Shown: positions 9,197-18,437 of the stretch, piece by piece | Layout: each line of letters begins with the position of its first letter | Position numbering within the stretch: position 1 is the stretch's first letter | Assembly: GCF_003143555.1 (NCBI RefSeq) | Contig: NZ_CP029347.1 | Coordinates: 558,001 to 622,000 of the forward strand | Reading direction: 5' to 3' | From: Saliniradius amylolyticus | GTDB lineage: Bacteria; Pseudomonadota; Gammaproteobacteria; Enterobacterales; Alteromonadaceae | Length of the DNA stretch: 64,000 nt | Position numbers and translations under genes: made by a program | Notes under the pieces: generated by a model | The model's input: the letters and a program-made list of their open reading frames with translations, nothing else | Told to the model about the DNA's origin: nothing | Database searches by the model: none

Positions 9197-10612
9197 ATGG
9201 CCGATAATCTGATTCAAGTGACGATCTTCTTGTTACTTACCGCTGCGGTCGGCGCGGTAACTTATGTGAAGTGTCGGGGGCACAAACGGGACGCCAATGA
9301 CAGTCGGGAATACTTCTTGGCCGGAGGCAACCTGCCCTGGACCTATGTGGCCGGCTCCATTCTGCTGACGAACATCAGTGCCGAGCAGATTGTCGGTATG
9401 AACGGGGCTCAGTCGCTACTGGTGGCATGGTGGGAAATCGGCGCCGCTTTTGGGTTACTAATCCTGGCCTGGGTACTCATTCCGCTGTATTACAAATATA
9501 AATGCACCACTACTACGGAGCTGTTAGAGCACCGTTATCAAAATGCCGGTATTCGTACTCTGGTATCGGCTCTGTTTTTATTTGGCTACATGTTTATCCT
9601 GTTGCCAGTGGTGCTCTATACCGGCTCGTTGTTTATGCAATCGATGTTCGGTCTGAGTTTGTCTGTACCGACCATTGCGACCCTGTTTGCTATTGTCGGA
9701 GCGGTTTATGCCATCTTCGGTGGCCTGCGTGCTATCGCTATCTCGGATACCTTTAATGGATTGGGGTTATTGGCCATGGGGACGGCGGTGACGGTGTTTG
9801 GACTCTATGCCATCGATTTTGATTTTAGTGGCGTGCCCCTAGAGCGCCTGACTCTGATGGGAGACAGTGACTCGGATATTCCCTGGCATACGCTGCTGAC
9901 CGGCATGGTATTTATTCATATCTTTTACTGGGGTACCAACATGGTGATCACCCAGCGAGCGCTGGCTGCTGAGTCGGTCAGGGAAGCGCGCAAAGGGATT
10001 TATGCTGCGGTGGCGTTTAAACTCGTCATTCCCTTTATTGTCGTGTTACCAGGAATTGTGGCCTTTAAACTCTATGGGGAAGTAGGGGATGTGGCCTATG
10101 GCAAGCTGGTAGGGGATGTATTGCCACCCTGGTTGTCGGGCGCTTTTGCCGCTGTGATCGCCGGGGCCGTGCTATCCAGCTTCAACTCCTGCTTAAATTC
10201 AGCGTCGGCCCTGTATACCTGTGACATTCACCAGAAGTATTTTAATCCTCATACTGAGGTGCGAAAGGTAGGACAGCGGGTGGCCTTGCTATTTGCTGTG
10301 GTGGCGGTTGCCCTAGTGCCGCTCTATCAAAATGCCAAGAGCATTGTGGCGCTGCTGCAACAGCTCAACGGTTTGTACAGTATGCCGGTGCTGGCAGCCT
10401 TTATTGTGGCTATCTTCTTTAAAGGGATTCATGGCAAGTCCATACAGGTTGGGCTGATATTTGGTGCTTTGCTCTATGGTTTCTTCACTTTTGTTTGGAC
10501 GCCACTGCATTATATCCACCTGATGTTTATTACGCTGTGTTCGACCATTATCTTAACCCTGTTGCTAAGCTGGGTTTGGAATGGCCATAAAGCAGCGTCT
10601 GATGCGCTTTAA
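9197..10612 (+). CDS. sodium:solute symporter (SSS family), probably for a sugar
   Basis: The 471-residue protein has about 13 membrane segments. It shows family features: REYFLAGGNLPW after the first helix, the SNISAEQ-like stretch LTNISAEQIVGMNG, and the conserved SSFNSCLNSASALYTCDIH segment near residue 325. It resembles the SGLT-type branch (SLC5), so glucose or another monosaccharide driven by sodium is the best guess, fitting periplasmic glucan breakdown to glucose by the GH97 and GH31 enzymes nearby. It lacks a copy of the 14-bp operator directly upstream, so its control may differ from the other locus genes. Sugar specificity is inferred from context. Confidence 0.85.
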   Translation: MADNLIQVTIFLLLTAAVGAVTYVKCRGHKRDANDSREYFLAGGNLPWTYVAGSILLTNISAEQIVGMNGAQSLLVAWWEIGAAFGLLILAWVLIPLYYKYKCTTTTELLEHRYQNAGIRTLVSALFLFGYMFILLPVVLYTGSLFMQSMFGLSLSVPTIATLFAIVGAVYAIFGGLRAIAISDTFNGLGLLAMGTAVTVFGLYAIDFDFSGVPLERLTLMGDSDSDIPWHTLLTGMVFIHIFYWGTNMVITQRALAAESVREARKGIYAAVAFKLVIPFIVVLPGIVAFKLYGEVGDVAYGKLVGDVLPPWLSGAFAAVIAGAVLSSFNSCLNSASALYTCDIHQKYFNPHTEVRKVGQRVALLFAVVAVALVPLYQNAKSIVALLQQLNGLYSMPVLAAFIVAIFFKGIHGKSIQVGLIFGALLYGFFTFVWTPLHYIHLMFITLCSTIILTLLLSWVWNGHKAASDAL

Positions 10613-10915
10613 TTTCAAGGCCCTAAGGATGTGCAAGTGCACCGTGATGGCTCACAGGCAGAGAATCAGGCGTGAAAAGATTGTAAATAGATTACATTTT
10701 TCGCTGGTTTTTCGTGCTAATTAGAGATCTTTTGCTCTTAACATCCTGTTTATCTTGTAATTAATTAACAGCTCGGGTTCGACCTTAACGTTTAGGTGCT
10801 CATTAGCAAGTACTTGTTCAGTATGATTTTTTATGTTTTTCGTCGGCAAACTCTGCGGCTTCGCGAGATGTTGATGATTTGTGTTGAATGTTATCAGTTT
10901 GTTGCTATAAACAGA

Positions 10916-10929
10916 TGAATACGTATGCA
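10916..10929 (+). promoter_or_regulatory. LacI-type operator, site 2 (receptor 2 unit)
   Basis: This is an exact copy of TGAATACGTATGCA, ending 136 bases before the receptor 2 start. The surrounding gap, 10613-11065, is AT-rich and shows no convincing gene. Besides the operator it contains a 7-bp hairpin TTTGCCC / GGGCAAA at 11011-11031 in the receptor leader. Confidence 0.85.
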
Positions 10930-11065
10930 ACAACTTGTGCAGTGAAAAAGGCTGGCGTTACTATCGGTTGCAACAAAATAGAAACATTTTCGTTATACAA
11001 CGAAGCTGTTTTTGCCCCATTTCAGGGCAAATGGTTGTTCACACACCCTAACTCAGGACACAGGC

Positions 11066-13858
11066 ATGAAAACATTCAAACCCAATATGATTACCTCGGC
11101 ACTGGTTGCCAGTGGTATCGCTTTTGCGGCTCTTCCCGCAATGGCTCAGGATAATCAAGAGCAAACAGCAGAAGACGCCGTTGAAGTCATTAAAGTTTCC
11201 GGCATCCGTGCCAGCCTGCAAAAGTCTCAGGCTATCAAAATGTCGGAAACTTCCATTGTTGAAGCCATCACGGCGGAAGATATTGGTAAGCTGCCCGATT
11301 CCAGTATTGCAGAATCCATTGCCCGGCTTCCGGGGCTGGCAGCACAGCGTCTAAATGGTCGTTCCAGCTCAATCGCCATTCGTGGCCTGGGACCGGACTT
11401 TAGTACTGCCACTTTCAATGGGCGCGAGCAGGTAACCTTAGGTGACAACCGCGGTGTTGAATTCGATGTGTATCCATCGGAAATCATGAGCGAAGTCATC
11501 GTTTATAAAACCCCCGAAGCGACTCTGATGACTCAAGGCATCGGCGGTACCATCGACATGCGTACAGTTAAACCACTGGCCCATGGTGAGAAAACCATGG
11601 CGGTGACCTTGCGTGGTGAACAAAATGACATTGGCGCCCTGAACCCCGATGGTGAAGACACCGGTTGGCGCGGTAGCTTCTCGTACATCGATCAATTTAA
11701 GGATGACACTCTGGGTGTTGCCTTCGCCTACACCCACATGGACTCCCCCAACAATGAAGAGCGGTTTGAAACATGGGGCTGGCCTGATGGTGTGATCGGC
11801 GGGATGAAGCCATTTGTACGTTCAGCCGAGTTAACACGTGATACGTTGATGGGCGTTATCGAATACTCGCCTCGCGATGACTTGCGCATCAATGTGGATG
11901 CCTTGTACATCGACTTTGAAGACAATCAGACGCTGCGTGGTATCGAAATTCCAGCCGCCTGGGGCGACGCGGGTATTACCGTTGATGAAACCCAGAATGG
12001 CTATAGCCATACCGGCACAATCGGTGGCCCGGGGTCGCCTGTAGGTGGCGTGGTTCGTAATGACCGCACCATCCGTGAAGCGGAGCTGAATGCGTTCGGC
12101 CTGAATATTGAGCACGACCTGAGCCCGAACTGGGTATTGGAGTTTGATGCAGCATATTCTCAGGTTGATCGCCGCACCTGGGCACTTGAAGCTTATGCTG
12201 GTTCTGGTCGTGGTTTCGATGACCGTCTGCCCGAGCAAATTGGGTTTGAGTTTGCCGACGATAATCAGAGTGTCGACTTAGATCCTCAACTGGACTATGG
12301 CAGCCACGATGTGATTCAGCTTGGTAACCCGCAATCCTGGGGTTGGGGTAACCTGACGGACCTGGAAAGCAGTGATGACCAGGATGGCTTTATCAACACG
12401 CCGGAAATCGATGATGAGCTGACCACGATCAAGCTGGCTGCTGAGCGCATTTTTGATTATGGCATGGTAAGCAGCGTTGAATTTGGCGCTTACTTCAGTG
12501 ATCGCACCAAGTCTAAGATCGACAATGGTCTGTTCCTGACATTGCCAGGTGCATTGGACGAAAACAACAATGTCATCCCAGGTTATCAAATGCCGGTGCC
12601 AGAGCAATATCGCGTACCCAATACCTCCCTGGGCTTTATTGGTATTGACGACATGATTGCGTTCGACTCTTTCCGCTTCTGGCAAGACGGCAACTATGTA
12701 GAGTTTGACTCTCGCCTCAGTGACCCCGCCCGTTGGCAGAATACCTGGTCGGTCAGTGAGGAAGTGACCATTGGTTTTGTTAAGGCCAATATTGATACGA
12801 TGATTGGCGATATTCCGGTGCGTGGTAACGCCGGTGTTCAGGTCGTACATACGGATCAAAGCTCCGATGGTTTCGCCAGTCGCCGCATTGAAGGACGCCG
12901 CCTGGATGTCCAGGAAACGTCCGGTGGTGATTCATACACCGAGGTCTTACCGAGCTTGAACCTGATTGCTGAAATTGCGGACGAGCAGAGCGTAAGGTTC
13001 GGTATCTCCAAAACCATGACGCGTTCCAGAATGGACCGTATGAATGCCAGCTCCGGCGAGTTGTCGTTTAATGAACAAGTTGGAATTTGGTCTGGTAGTA
13101 CCGCCAATCCAAGTCTGAAGCCCATCCAGGCAAATCAGCTGGATCTGACCTATGAAAACTATTTCCATTCTGAAGGTTACTTTGCTGCCGCCTTGTTCTA
13201 CAAAGACATCAAAGACTGGCAGTTGCAGGTTCCTGAGATCGTTGATACGTCCGAACTGGAAACTCCAGAAGGCTTCGACCCGTCTCCCGTTGGCGTATTG
13301 TCATCATGGAAAAACGTAGGTGATGGCAAGGTAAATGGCTTGGAGCTGACCCTGTCACTTCCTGGTGTAATGCTATCCGATGCATTAGAAGGCTTTGGTG
13401 GTATCTTCTCAGCAACCTTCCTTGACAGTGAACTGGATTTCCAACTGGAAGTGCCCACTGACACGCAAGGTGGTACTGAGTTGCAAGAGTTTAATGTCAC
13501 TGTTCCCGGCTTGTCTGAGGAAGTGTACAACGCCACCGTTTACTATGAGCGTGCAGGGTTTGAGGTTCGTGCCAGCTGGCGCAGCCGTTCTGACTTCCTG
13601 GGCGAAGTTGCGGGCCTGAGCCTGAACCGCGTTCCGGTTAACGTATTTGGCAGCGACTTGCTGGATGCGCAAATCAGCTACGACTTCTCTGAGTCGGGCA
13701 TTGAAGAGCTGGAAGGCCTGACGGTTACTCTGCAGGGGCAGAACCTGACTGATGAAGAGTTTGTCACCGCTCACAGCATCGATGGCGATGGCCTGGATGT
13801 GCGTGATGCGCAGCGCTTCGGTCGTAACTTCCTGTTTGGTGTGAACTATAAGTTCTAA
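11066..13858 (+). CDS. TonB-dependent receptor 2 (alpha-glucan uptake)
   Basis: The protein has 930 residues. A signal peptide (to about residue 26, ending LPAMAQ) is followed by a TonB-box-like VEVIKVSGI. The plug has IGKLPDSSIAESIARLPGL and IRGLGPDFSTATFNGREQ, and the barrel ends in Phe. This is the TonB-Xanth-Caul type, linked in this group to import of complex carbohydrates. The ATG at 11066 begins the signal peptide; an earlier in-frame ATG at 11012 lies in the leader hairpin region and would add 18 residues. Operator site 2 lies upstream and a strong terminator downstream, so it is probably a single-gene unit. It is clearly diverged from receptor 1. Its ligand is inferred to be a maltooligosaccharide. 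Confidence 0.92.
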   Translation: MKTFKPNMITSALVASGIAFAALPAMAQDNQEQTAEDAVEVIKVSGIRASLQKSQAIKMSETSIVEAITAEDIGKLPDSSIAESIARLPGLAAQRLNGRSSSIAIRGLGPDFSTATFNGREQVTLGDNRGVEFDVYPSEIMSEVIVYKTPEATLMTQGIGGTIDMRTVKPLAHGEKTMAVTLRGEQNDIGALNPDGEDTGWRGSFSYIDQFKDDTLGVAFAYTHMDSPNNEERFETWGWPDGVIGGMKPFVRSAELTRDTLMGVIEYSPRDDLRINVDALYIDFEDNQTLRGIEIPAAWGDAGITVDETQNGYSHTGTIGGPGSPVGGVVRNDRTIREAELNAFGLNIEHDLSPNWVLEFDAAYSQVDRRTWALEAYAGSGRGFDDRLPEQIGFEFADDNQSVDLDPQLDYGSHDVIQLGNPQSWGWGNLTDLESSDDQDGFINTPEIDDELTTIKLAAERIFDYGMVSSVEFGAYFSDRTKSKIDNGLFLTLPGALDENNNVIPGYQMPVPEQYRVPNTSLGFIGIDDMIAFDSFRFWQDGNYVEFDSRLSDPARWQNTWSVSEEVTIGFVKANIDTMIGDIPVRGNAGVQVVHTDQSSDGFASRRIEGRRLDVQETSGGDSYTEVLPSLNLIAEIADEQSVRFGISKTMTRSRMDRMNASSGELSFNEQVGIWSGSTANPSLKPIQANQLDLTYENYFHSEGYFAAALFYKDIKDWQLQVPEIVDTSELETPEGFDPSPVGVLSSWKNVGDGKVNGLELTLSLPGVMLSDALEGFGGIFSATFLDSELDFQLEVPTDTQGGTELQEFNVTVPGLSEEVYNATVYYERAGFEVRASWRSRSDFLGEVAGLSLNRVPVNVFGSDLLDAQISYDFSESGIEELEGLTVTLQGQNLTDEEFVTAHSIDGDGLDVRDAQRFGRNFLFGVNYKF

Positions 13859-13877
13859 ATTATCCAAACAATAGCAA

Positions 13878-13915
13878 ATACCCTTGTCGGCCGTGTGCGG
13901 ACAAGGGTATTTTTG
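13878..13915 (+). terminator. intrinsic terminator after receptor 2
   Basis: A perfect 11-bp stem ATACCCTTGTC / GACAAGGGTAT with an 11-base loop is followed by TTTTGT. It separates receptor 2 from the halogenase gene. Confidence 0.88.
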
Positions 13916-13952
13916 TATCTGAAACCAGAAAATAGTGACAGGCAGGCAGCAT

Positions 13953-15428
13953 ATGAAAGTGGTGATTGTGGGCGGTGGGTCATCGGGTTGGATGGCAGCG
14001 AGTATCCTGACGCGACTAATGAATCAGCAGCTGGATATCACTCTGGTGGAATCTGAACAGGTTGGCACTGTTGGTGTCGGCGAAGCCACTATTCCTCCTA
14101 TTACCCACTTTAACCGTGTGTTGGGTATCTCGGAAGCTGAGTTTTTAAAGCAGACGCAAGGCAGCATAAAGCTCGGGATCGAATTTAGCGACTGGTATCA
14201 GCCGGGACAGAGTTATATGCACGCCTTCGGCCAGATTGGAAAGAACATGGGACTGGCCGGCTTTCATCACAACTGGCTGAAGGCCAAATCAGAAGGGCAA
14301 GGCGGGGACTTCTGGGATTATTCCCTGAATTACCAGGCGGCCAAGGCCAATAAATTCACCCACCTCAATACCATACCGAATACCCAGCTTCAGGGATTGG
14401 TGCAGGCCTATCATCTGGACGCCGGCCTGTATGCCGCATATCTGCGTCAATTGAGTGAGAAGCAGGGCGTAAAACGTGTGGAAGGTTTTGTTGAGTCTGT
14501 GACATTAGTACCAGAAACCGGTTTTATTGACTCATTGGTACTACAGTCGGGTCAGAAAATTCAGGGAGATCTCTTTATTGATTGTTCAGGCTTTCGAGGA
14601 CTTCTCATCGAAGGTGCGTTGAAAACAGGTTATGAAGACTGGCGTCACTGGCTTCCCTGTGATCGGGCTCTGGCTATCCCCTCTGAAAAATTGGATCCAT
14701 TGCCACCTTATACACGCTCGATTGCTCATAATGCCGGTTGGCAGTGGCAGATTCCTTTGCAACACCGTACCGGTAATGGTTTGGTGTATTGTAGTGATTA
14801 CCTGTCCGATGAGCAGGCTCAGGAGCTGTTACTGAAAAACCTTAGTAGCGACCCGTTGGCGGAGCCAAAGCCCATTCGCTTTACGACGGGCCGTCGGGTC
14901 AAGCAGTGGCATAAGAACTGTGTAGCCCTGGGTTTATCGAGTGGCTTCCTCGAGCCACTGGAGTCCACCAGTTTACATATGGTTCAGTCTGGCTTAGTGC
15001 GGCTGATCAAGTTGTTCCCTCAGAATGGGATTAGTCCGGTGGATGTGGAGGAATATAACCGTCAGTCGAAAGTTGAGTTTGAGCGCATTCGGGACTTTAT
15101 TATCCTGCATTATGTATTAAATAACCGTCCTGAGGCGTTCTGGCAGCGTTGTCGGACCATGCCGATTCCTGACTCACTGGCACATAAAATCGAGTTATTC
15201 CGGGAGGGAGGGAAGGTATTCCGCGAGCAGGATGAGTTGTTCACCGAGGTGGCCTGGTATCAGGTAATGATAGGTCAGGGCCTGCTGCCCCAAAAATATC
15301 ATCCCCTGGCAGACTCGCTGACCACTGAGCAACAAGCCGATCTATTAACGGGTCTGAAAACTCTGATTGACCGGACTGTTCAGCAGCTTCCGACTCACCA
15401 GAGCTTTTTAGACAAGATAATGGCGTGA
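13953..15428 (+). CDS. flavin-dependent tryptophan-halogenase-family protein
   Basis: The 491-residue protein has the FAD-binding GGGSSGWM motif at residues 7-14 and the family hallmarks: GVGEAT (41-46), Lys73 in SIKLGIEF (equivalent of the catalytic Lys of PrnA), WQWQIP (263-268, the WxWxIP motif) and Glu337-Ser338 in PLESTS. All residues needed for flavin-dependent halogenation therefore appear present. Such enzymes oxidise chloride or bromide with FADH2 and O2 from a partner reductase; none is encoded here. Relatives are often found beside TonB receptors in saccharide loci, where their natural substrate is unknown. The ATG at 13953 begins directly at the Rossmann motif; an upstream GTG at 13935 is less likely. 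The strong terminator before it suggests its own promoter or read-through. Confidence 0.88.
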   Translation: MKVVIVGGGSSGWMAASILTRLMNQQLDITLVESEQVGTVGVGEATIPPITHFNRVLGISEAEFLKQTQGSIKLGIEFSDWYQPGQSYMHAFGQIGKNMGLAGFHHNWLKAKSEGQGGDFWDYSLNYQAAKANKFTHLNTIPNTQLQGLVQAYHLDAGLYAAYLRQLSEKQGVKRVEGFVESVTLVPETGFIDSLVLQSGQKIQGDLFIDCSGFRGLLIEGALKTGYEDWRHWLPCDRALAIPSEKLDPLPPYTRSIAHNAGWQWQIPLQHRTGNGLVYCSDYLSDEQAQELLLKNLSSDPLAEPKPIRFTTGRRVKQWHKNCVALGLSSGFLEPLESTSLHMVQSGLVRLIKLFPQNGISPVDVEEYNRQSKVEFERIRDFIILHYVLNNRPEAFWQRCRTMPIPDSLAHKIELFREGGKVFREQDELFTEVAWYQVMIGQGLLPQKYHPLADSLTTEQQADLLTGLKTLIDRTVQQLPTHQSFLDKIMA

Positions 15429-15438
15429 AGGTATGTTC

Positions 15439-15469
15439 GCCGGGAATCACATAATTCCCGGCCACTTTT
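15439..15469. terminator. bidirectional hairpin between convergent genes
   Basis: A perfect 9-bp stem GCCGGGAAT / ATTCCCGGC with a 6-base loop sits between the halogenase and M14 peptidase stops. On the plus strand it is followed by CACTTTTA. The T-run is weak, so termination is probable rather than certain. Confidence 0.6.
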
Positions 15470-15471
15470 AT

Positions 15472-16815
15472 TCAGTTAAGGGATAACCACTGACCATTAA
15501 TAACAGCGGATGTCACGTTGCCGTCATGGGTTAATAGAAATAACCCATCTTGCTGTCGCTGGGGACGCGCTTCGGGTACGCGGCTTGGGTTAATTACGAC
15601 CGGCCACTGACTTTGGTTGTCGAGCCGTTCGGCGTCCCCTTCGAAGTGAGTATAACCTTGCCCGAGCAGCTCTCTGTAACGCTGCTCAGTCAGCACTAAC
15701 GTTTCCTCTAACTTAAAGGCTTTGCCGGCCTGATACTGATAGTCACTGGCATCGATCTCGTTAAAAGCCGGGAAGACGGACAAATCACCCACTTCATTGA
15801 CATAAGCGCCTTGCTTGCCGATATTGATGCCAATGTCTAGCCGGTACTCATGCTCTCCGTCCTCGACGGTCAGGTTGCGTACAATGAGATCCTTAAAGCT
15901 ATTGGAGTTATTCATCGGAATGGCGTTGTAAGGGTCCAGCGTCTGTTGCTGGTAATCGCCGCTGGCAATGCTGTTTAAGCCTCGGATCAGCATTGCGACA
16001 TTCACTTCTCTGGCTACCTGGCGATTCGGATCCCCCTTGTAGGCGCCGGACTCGATCAAAATGGTACTTATGCCCATACTGGCCAGAGTGTCACCAAATG
16101 CTCGGTGGGCGTATGTGTCATCGTAACGGCCCATATGGCCGGGGATCATTTTGTCGCCCACCTCTTTTAACACGCCAATAAGCTGCATGGCGCGGCGGCG
16201 TTTATCGTTGATGTCCTTGGCCACATTGAAAGCGGGGGCCAGTAAGGAAATGGTCGCGGTTTTGCCTGTATGCCCCACTTCGTAATACCGGCTCTGATCG
16301 TGGAGATTAAAGCCAATATCCGGCTCGATGGTCTTGGCTTGTTCCATCAGGGTGCGCCCTTCCGGGGTTTGTAACACCTTGGCATCCCGGTTGACGTCAA
16401 TGCCCTGAGCGTTAAAACGCTGGGCCATTTCGGCGCCATCGGGATTCAACATGGGGATCATGTGCAAACTGATTTTATCTGCCCAGCTTCGGTGCCAGTC
16501 GGGATGTTGTTCAATATGACTGATTAGGTCGAACAGTGCGGGAGTGGCGGTCGGCTCATCGCCGTGCATCTGGCTCCACATCATTACCTTCACCGGGCCT
16601 GTACCGGTGCTGATGCGATAAATAGGCGTGCCCAGATAAGAGGTTCCCACCTGAATGGTCGTAAAGCGGTCGGACTGTTTGACGCGCTCCAGGTGAGGCT
16701 CAATATCGCTAAACCGAATCTGAGCTTTATCCAAGCCCGAAACAGGCTGTTGTGCGAGACCTGGGCCAGTAAATACCAGTCCCGCTACCATTAAGCTGAA
16801 CAAATACCTTTTCAT
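15472..16815 (-). CDS. secreted M14-family zinc carboxypeptidase-like protein
   Basis: The 447-residue protein has a signal peptide (MKRYLFSLMVAGLVFTGPGLAQ). It shows the M14 zinc site His84 and Glu87 in HGDEPTA, His172 in NLHDQS, the substrate-binding NRD motif (142-144) and catalytic Glu255 in LIESG. It should remove C-terminal residues or cut gamma-glutamyl peptide bonds in the periplasm; peptidoglycan peptides are possible given the divergent LD-carboxypeptidase gene. The region after residue 280 is an extra domain I do not recognise. It is divergent from the LD-carboxypeptidase with 117 bases between, a shared promoter region. Why the pair sits in a glucan locus is unclear. Confidence 0.82.
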   Translation of the reverse strand: MKRYLFSLMVAGLVFTGPGLAQQPVSGLDKAQIRFSDIEPHLERVKQSDRFTTIQVGTSYLGTPIYRISTGTGPVKVMMWSQMHGDEPTATPALFDLISHIEQHPDWHRSWADKISLHMIPMLNPDGAEMAQRFNAQGIDVNRDAKVLQTPEGRTLMEQAKTIEPDIGFNLHDQSRYYEVGHTGKTATISLLAPAFNVAKDINDKRRRAMQLIGVLKEVGDKMIPGHMGRYDDTYAHRAFGDTLASMGISTILIESGAYKGDPNRQVAREVNVAMLIRGLNSIASGDYQQQTLDPYNAIPMNNSNSFKDLIVRNLTVEDGEHEYRLDIGINIGKQGAYVNEVGDLSVFPAFNEIDASDYQYQAGKAFKLEETLVLTEQRYRELLGQGYTHFEGDAERLDNQSQWPVVINPSRVPEARPQRQQDGLFLLTHDGNVTSAVINGQWLSLN

Positions 16816-16932
16816 TATTTATTGCTCTTTTATGTTTGATTGTAAATAAATTATTATTAAAGTGTTCAGAGTAGCCTGCCCCACCTCAAGGGGTCAATGG
16901 CAATCACCGTAAAATAACAACAGGAGAACTTC

Positions 16933-17970
16933 ATGGATCGCCGTGCCTTTATCAAAGCCTCCGCTGCCGGACTGGTGGCCTCACAACTTGTCGGAGGAAC
17001 CGCATTCGCAGCTCGCAGTCCAGCGTCGACTCTGCCTAAACGTCTGAAACAGGGGGATACCGTCCGCATGGTGGCTCCTGCCAGTGCCAGCTTCAAACAT
17101 GATGATGTCTACATCGCCAAGGAGGCGTTTGAGGCAATGGGGCTGAAAGTGGAGCTGGGGCAGCATGTGTTTGATCGTCACGGTTATCTGGCCGGAAAGG
17201 ACGAAGATCGCGCCGCCGATATTAATCGTGCCTTCGCCGACGAAAGCGTCGATGGGGTCATTTGCATTCGCGGTGGCTGGGGCTGCAACCGGCTTTTACC
17301 TTACCTCGATTTTGATAGCATCAAGCAAAATCCTAAGGTACTGATGGGCTACAGTGACATTACCTCGTTGATGAATGCGGTCTATGCCAAGACCGGCATG
17401 GTGTCTTTTCATGGCCCTAACGGCTTCGCCTACTGGGGCGCGTTCCAGGAAGAGCAGGCCAGAAAGGTGCTGTTTGATGGTGAAGCCACGACTATTCGTA
17501 ATTACAAGAAGAACGACGATACACTGGTGATGCTTAGCAATCGCATCAACACCATCACTGGCGGTGTGGCCGAGGGAGTAACTGTCGGTGGCAACCTGAC
17601 CGTACTGGCGAGCCTGGTCGGTACTCCGTACCTACCGGACATGACCGATAAAATCCTGATCCTGGAAGACGTTGGCGAGTCCATTTATCGTATCGACCGC
17701 TTCTTATCCACCTTGCACCTGGCAGGACATCTGGACAAGTTAGCTGGCGTGGTCTTTGGCCATTGTACTGACTGTGACCCGCAAAAAGGCTATGGCGGCT
17801 TTACTCTGGCTGAGGTGTTTGAGCATTACTTTAAGCCGCTCAATGTACCGACATACACAGGTGCTCAGTTTGGCCATATTCGTGATAACCATATCATCCC
17901 TGTGGGGGCACCTGTTCGAGTGGATGCCGACGAGGGTACCGTTACACTCCTGAAGCCTGCTGTGGTTTAG
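16933..17970 (+). CDS. LD-carboxypeptidase (peptidase family S66), Tat-type signal
   Basis: The 345-residue protein begins MDRRAFIKASAAG, a twin-arginine signal, so it is probably exported folded. The S66 triad is visible: Ser141 in MGYSDIT, Glu245 in LILED and His315 in FGHI. Family members remove the terminal D-Ala from murein tetrapeptides (LdcA); classical LdcA is cytosolic, so a Tat-exported copy is less usual and may be a periplasmic paralogue. GGAG precedes the start. It is divergent from the M14 peptidase, a possible second step on the same peptides. The family is secure; the substrate is inferred. Confidence 0.86.
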   Translation: MDRRAFIKASAAGLVASQLVGGTAFAARSPASTLPKRLKQGDTVRMVAPASASFKHDDVYIAKEAFEAMGLKVELGQHVFDRHGYLAGKDEDRAADINRAFADESVDGVICIRGGWGCNRLLPYLDFDSIKQNPKVLMGYSDITSLMNAVYAKTGMVSFHGPNGFAYWGAFQEEQARKVLFDGEATTIRNYKKNDDTLVMLSNRINTITGGVAEGVTVGGNLTVLASLVGTPYLPDMTDKILILEDVGESIYRIDRFLSTLHLAGHLDKLAGVVFGHCTDCDPQKGYGGFTLAEVFEHYFKPLNVPTYTGAQFGHIRDNHIIPVGAPVRVDADEGTVTLLKPAVV

Positions 17971-17980
17971 TGAGAAATAC

Positions 17981-18009
17981 AAGGCTTGCGCCTCTGTGAC
18001 GCAAGCCTT
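17981..18009. terminator. bidirectional hairpin after LD-carboxypeptidase
   Basis: A perfect 10-bp stem AAGGCTTGCG / CGCAAGCCTT with a 9-base loop lies between two convergent genes (stops at 17970 and 18018). T-runs are weak on both sides. Confidence 0.6.
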
Positions 18010-18017
18010 CACTCATG

Positions 18018-18437
18018 CTATCCGGCCTTGCCCAGCGTCCAGCGATGATCCCAATCTCGTAACAAGTATAGTGTGAGACAGGCGGCCCACATGGGCCAGG
18101 CCGCAAAAAACAGCAAATTGTTAAAGGCATCCAGGTATTGTGCGTAAGACGATAGTGTGGACGCACCATGAAGCACGAACATGAGTCCATAGGTGAAACG
18201 CTTTTTCAGACCCAACACAAAGGCAATTACCAATACCAACTGCAGGCCCCCCAGAATGTTGATCAGTGACTGGCTGATCTCAAGACCGTAGAAGTGTTCG
18301 AATACTCTGCCACCGTGGGCCGGATTAACAAACTTATCCAGGCTCCATACCAGCATGACCATAAAAACGCCCAGTCTGAGCGCTAGCAGAGACCAACTGA
18401 GCCGAAGTATTAATTGATGAGATGAAGACGTTTGCAT
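18018..18437 (-). CDS. DoxX-like small membrane protein
   Basis: The 139-residue protein has four hydrophobic segments and the N-terminal pattern ALRLGVFMVMLVWSLDKFVNP, reminiscent of the DoxX/DoxD-like family. A central GGLQLVLVIAFVLG and a C-terminal short basic tail are present. The molecular role of this branch is unknown. It is transcribed opposite to its neighbours and ends near a shared hairpin with the LD-carboxypeptidase. No clear tie to the glucan genes is visible. Confidence 0.65.
   Translation of the reverse strand: MQTSSSHQLILRLSWSLLALRLGVFMVMLVWSLDKFVNPAHGGRVFEHFYGLEISQSLINILGGLQLVLVIAFVLGLKKRFTYGLMFVLHGASTLSSYAQYLDAFNNLLFFAAWPMWAACLTLYLLRDWDHRWTLGKAG

Noticed and set aside
10613-11065. 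AT-rich gap before receptor 2 with short reading frames
   Set aside because: The frames are short, lack ribosome sites and overlap the operator and leader hairpin; the gap is regulatory rather than coding.
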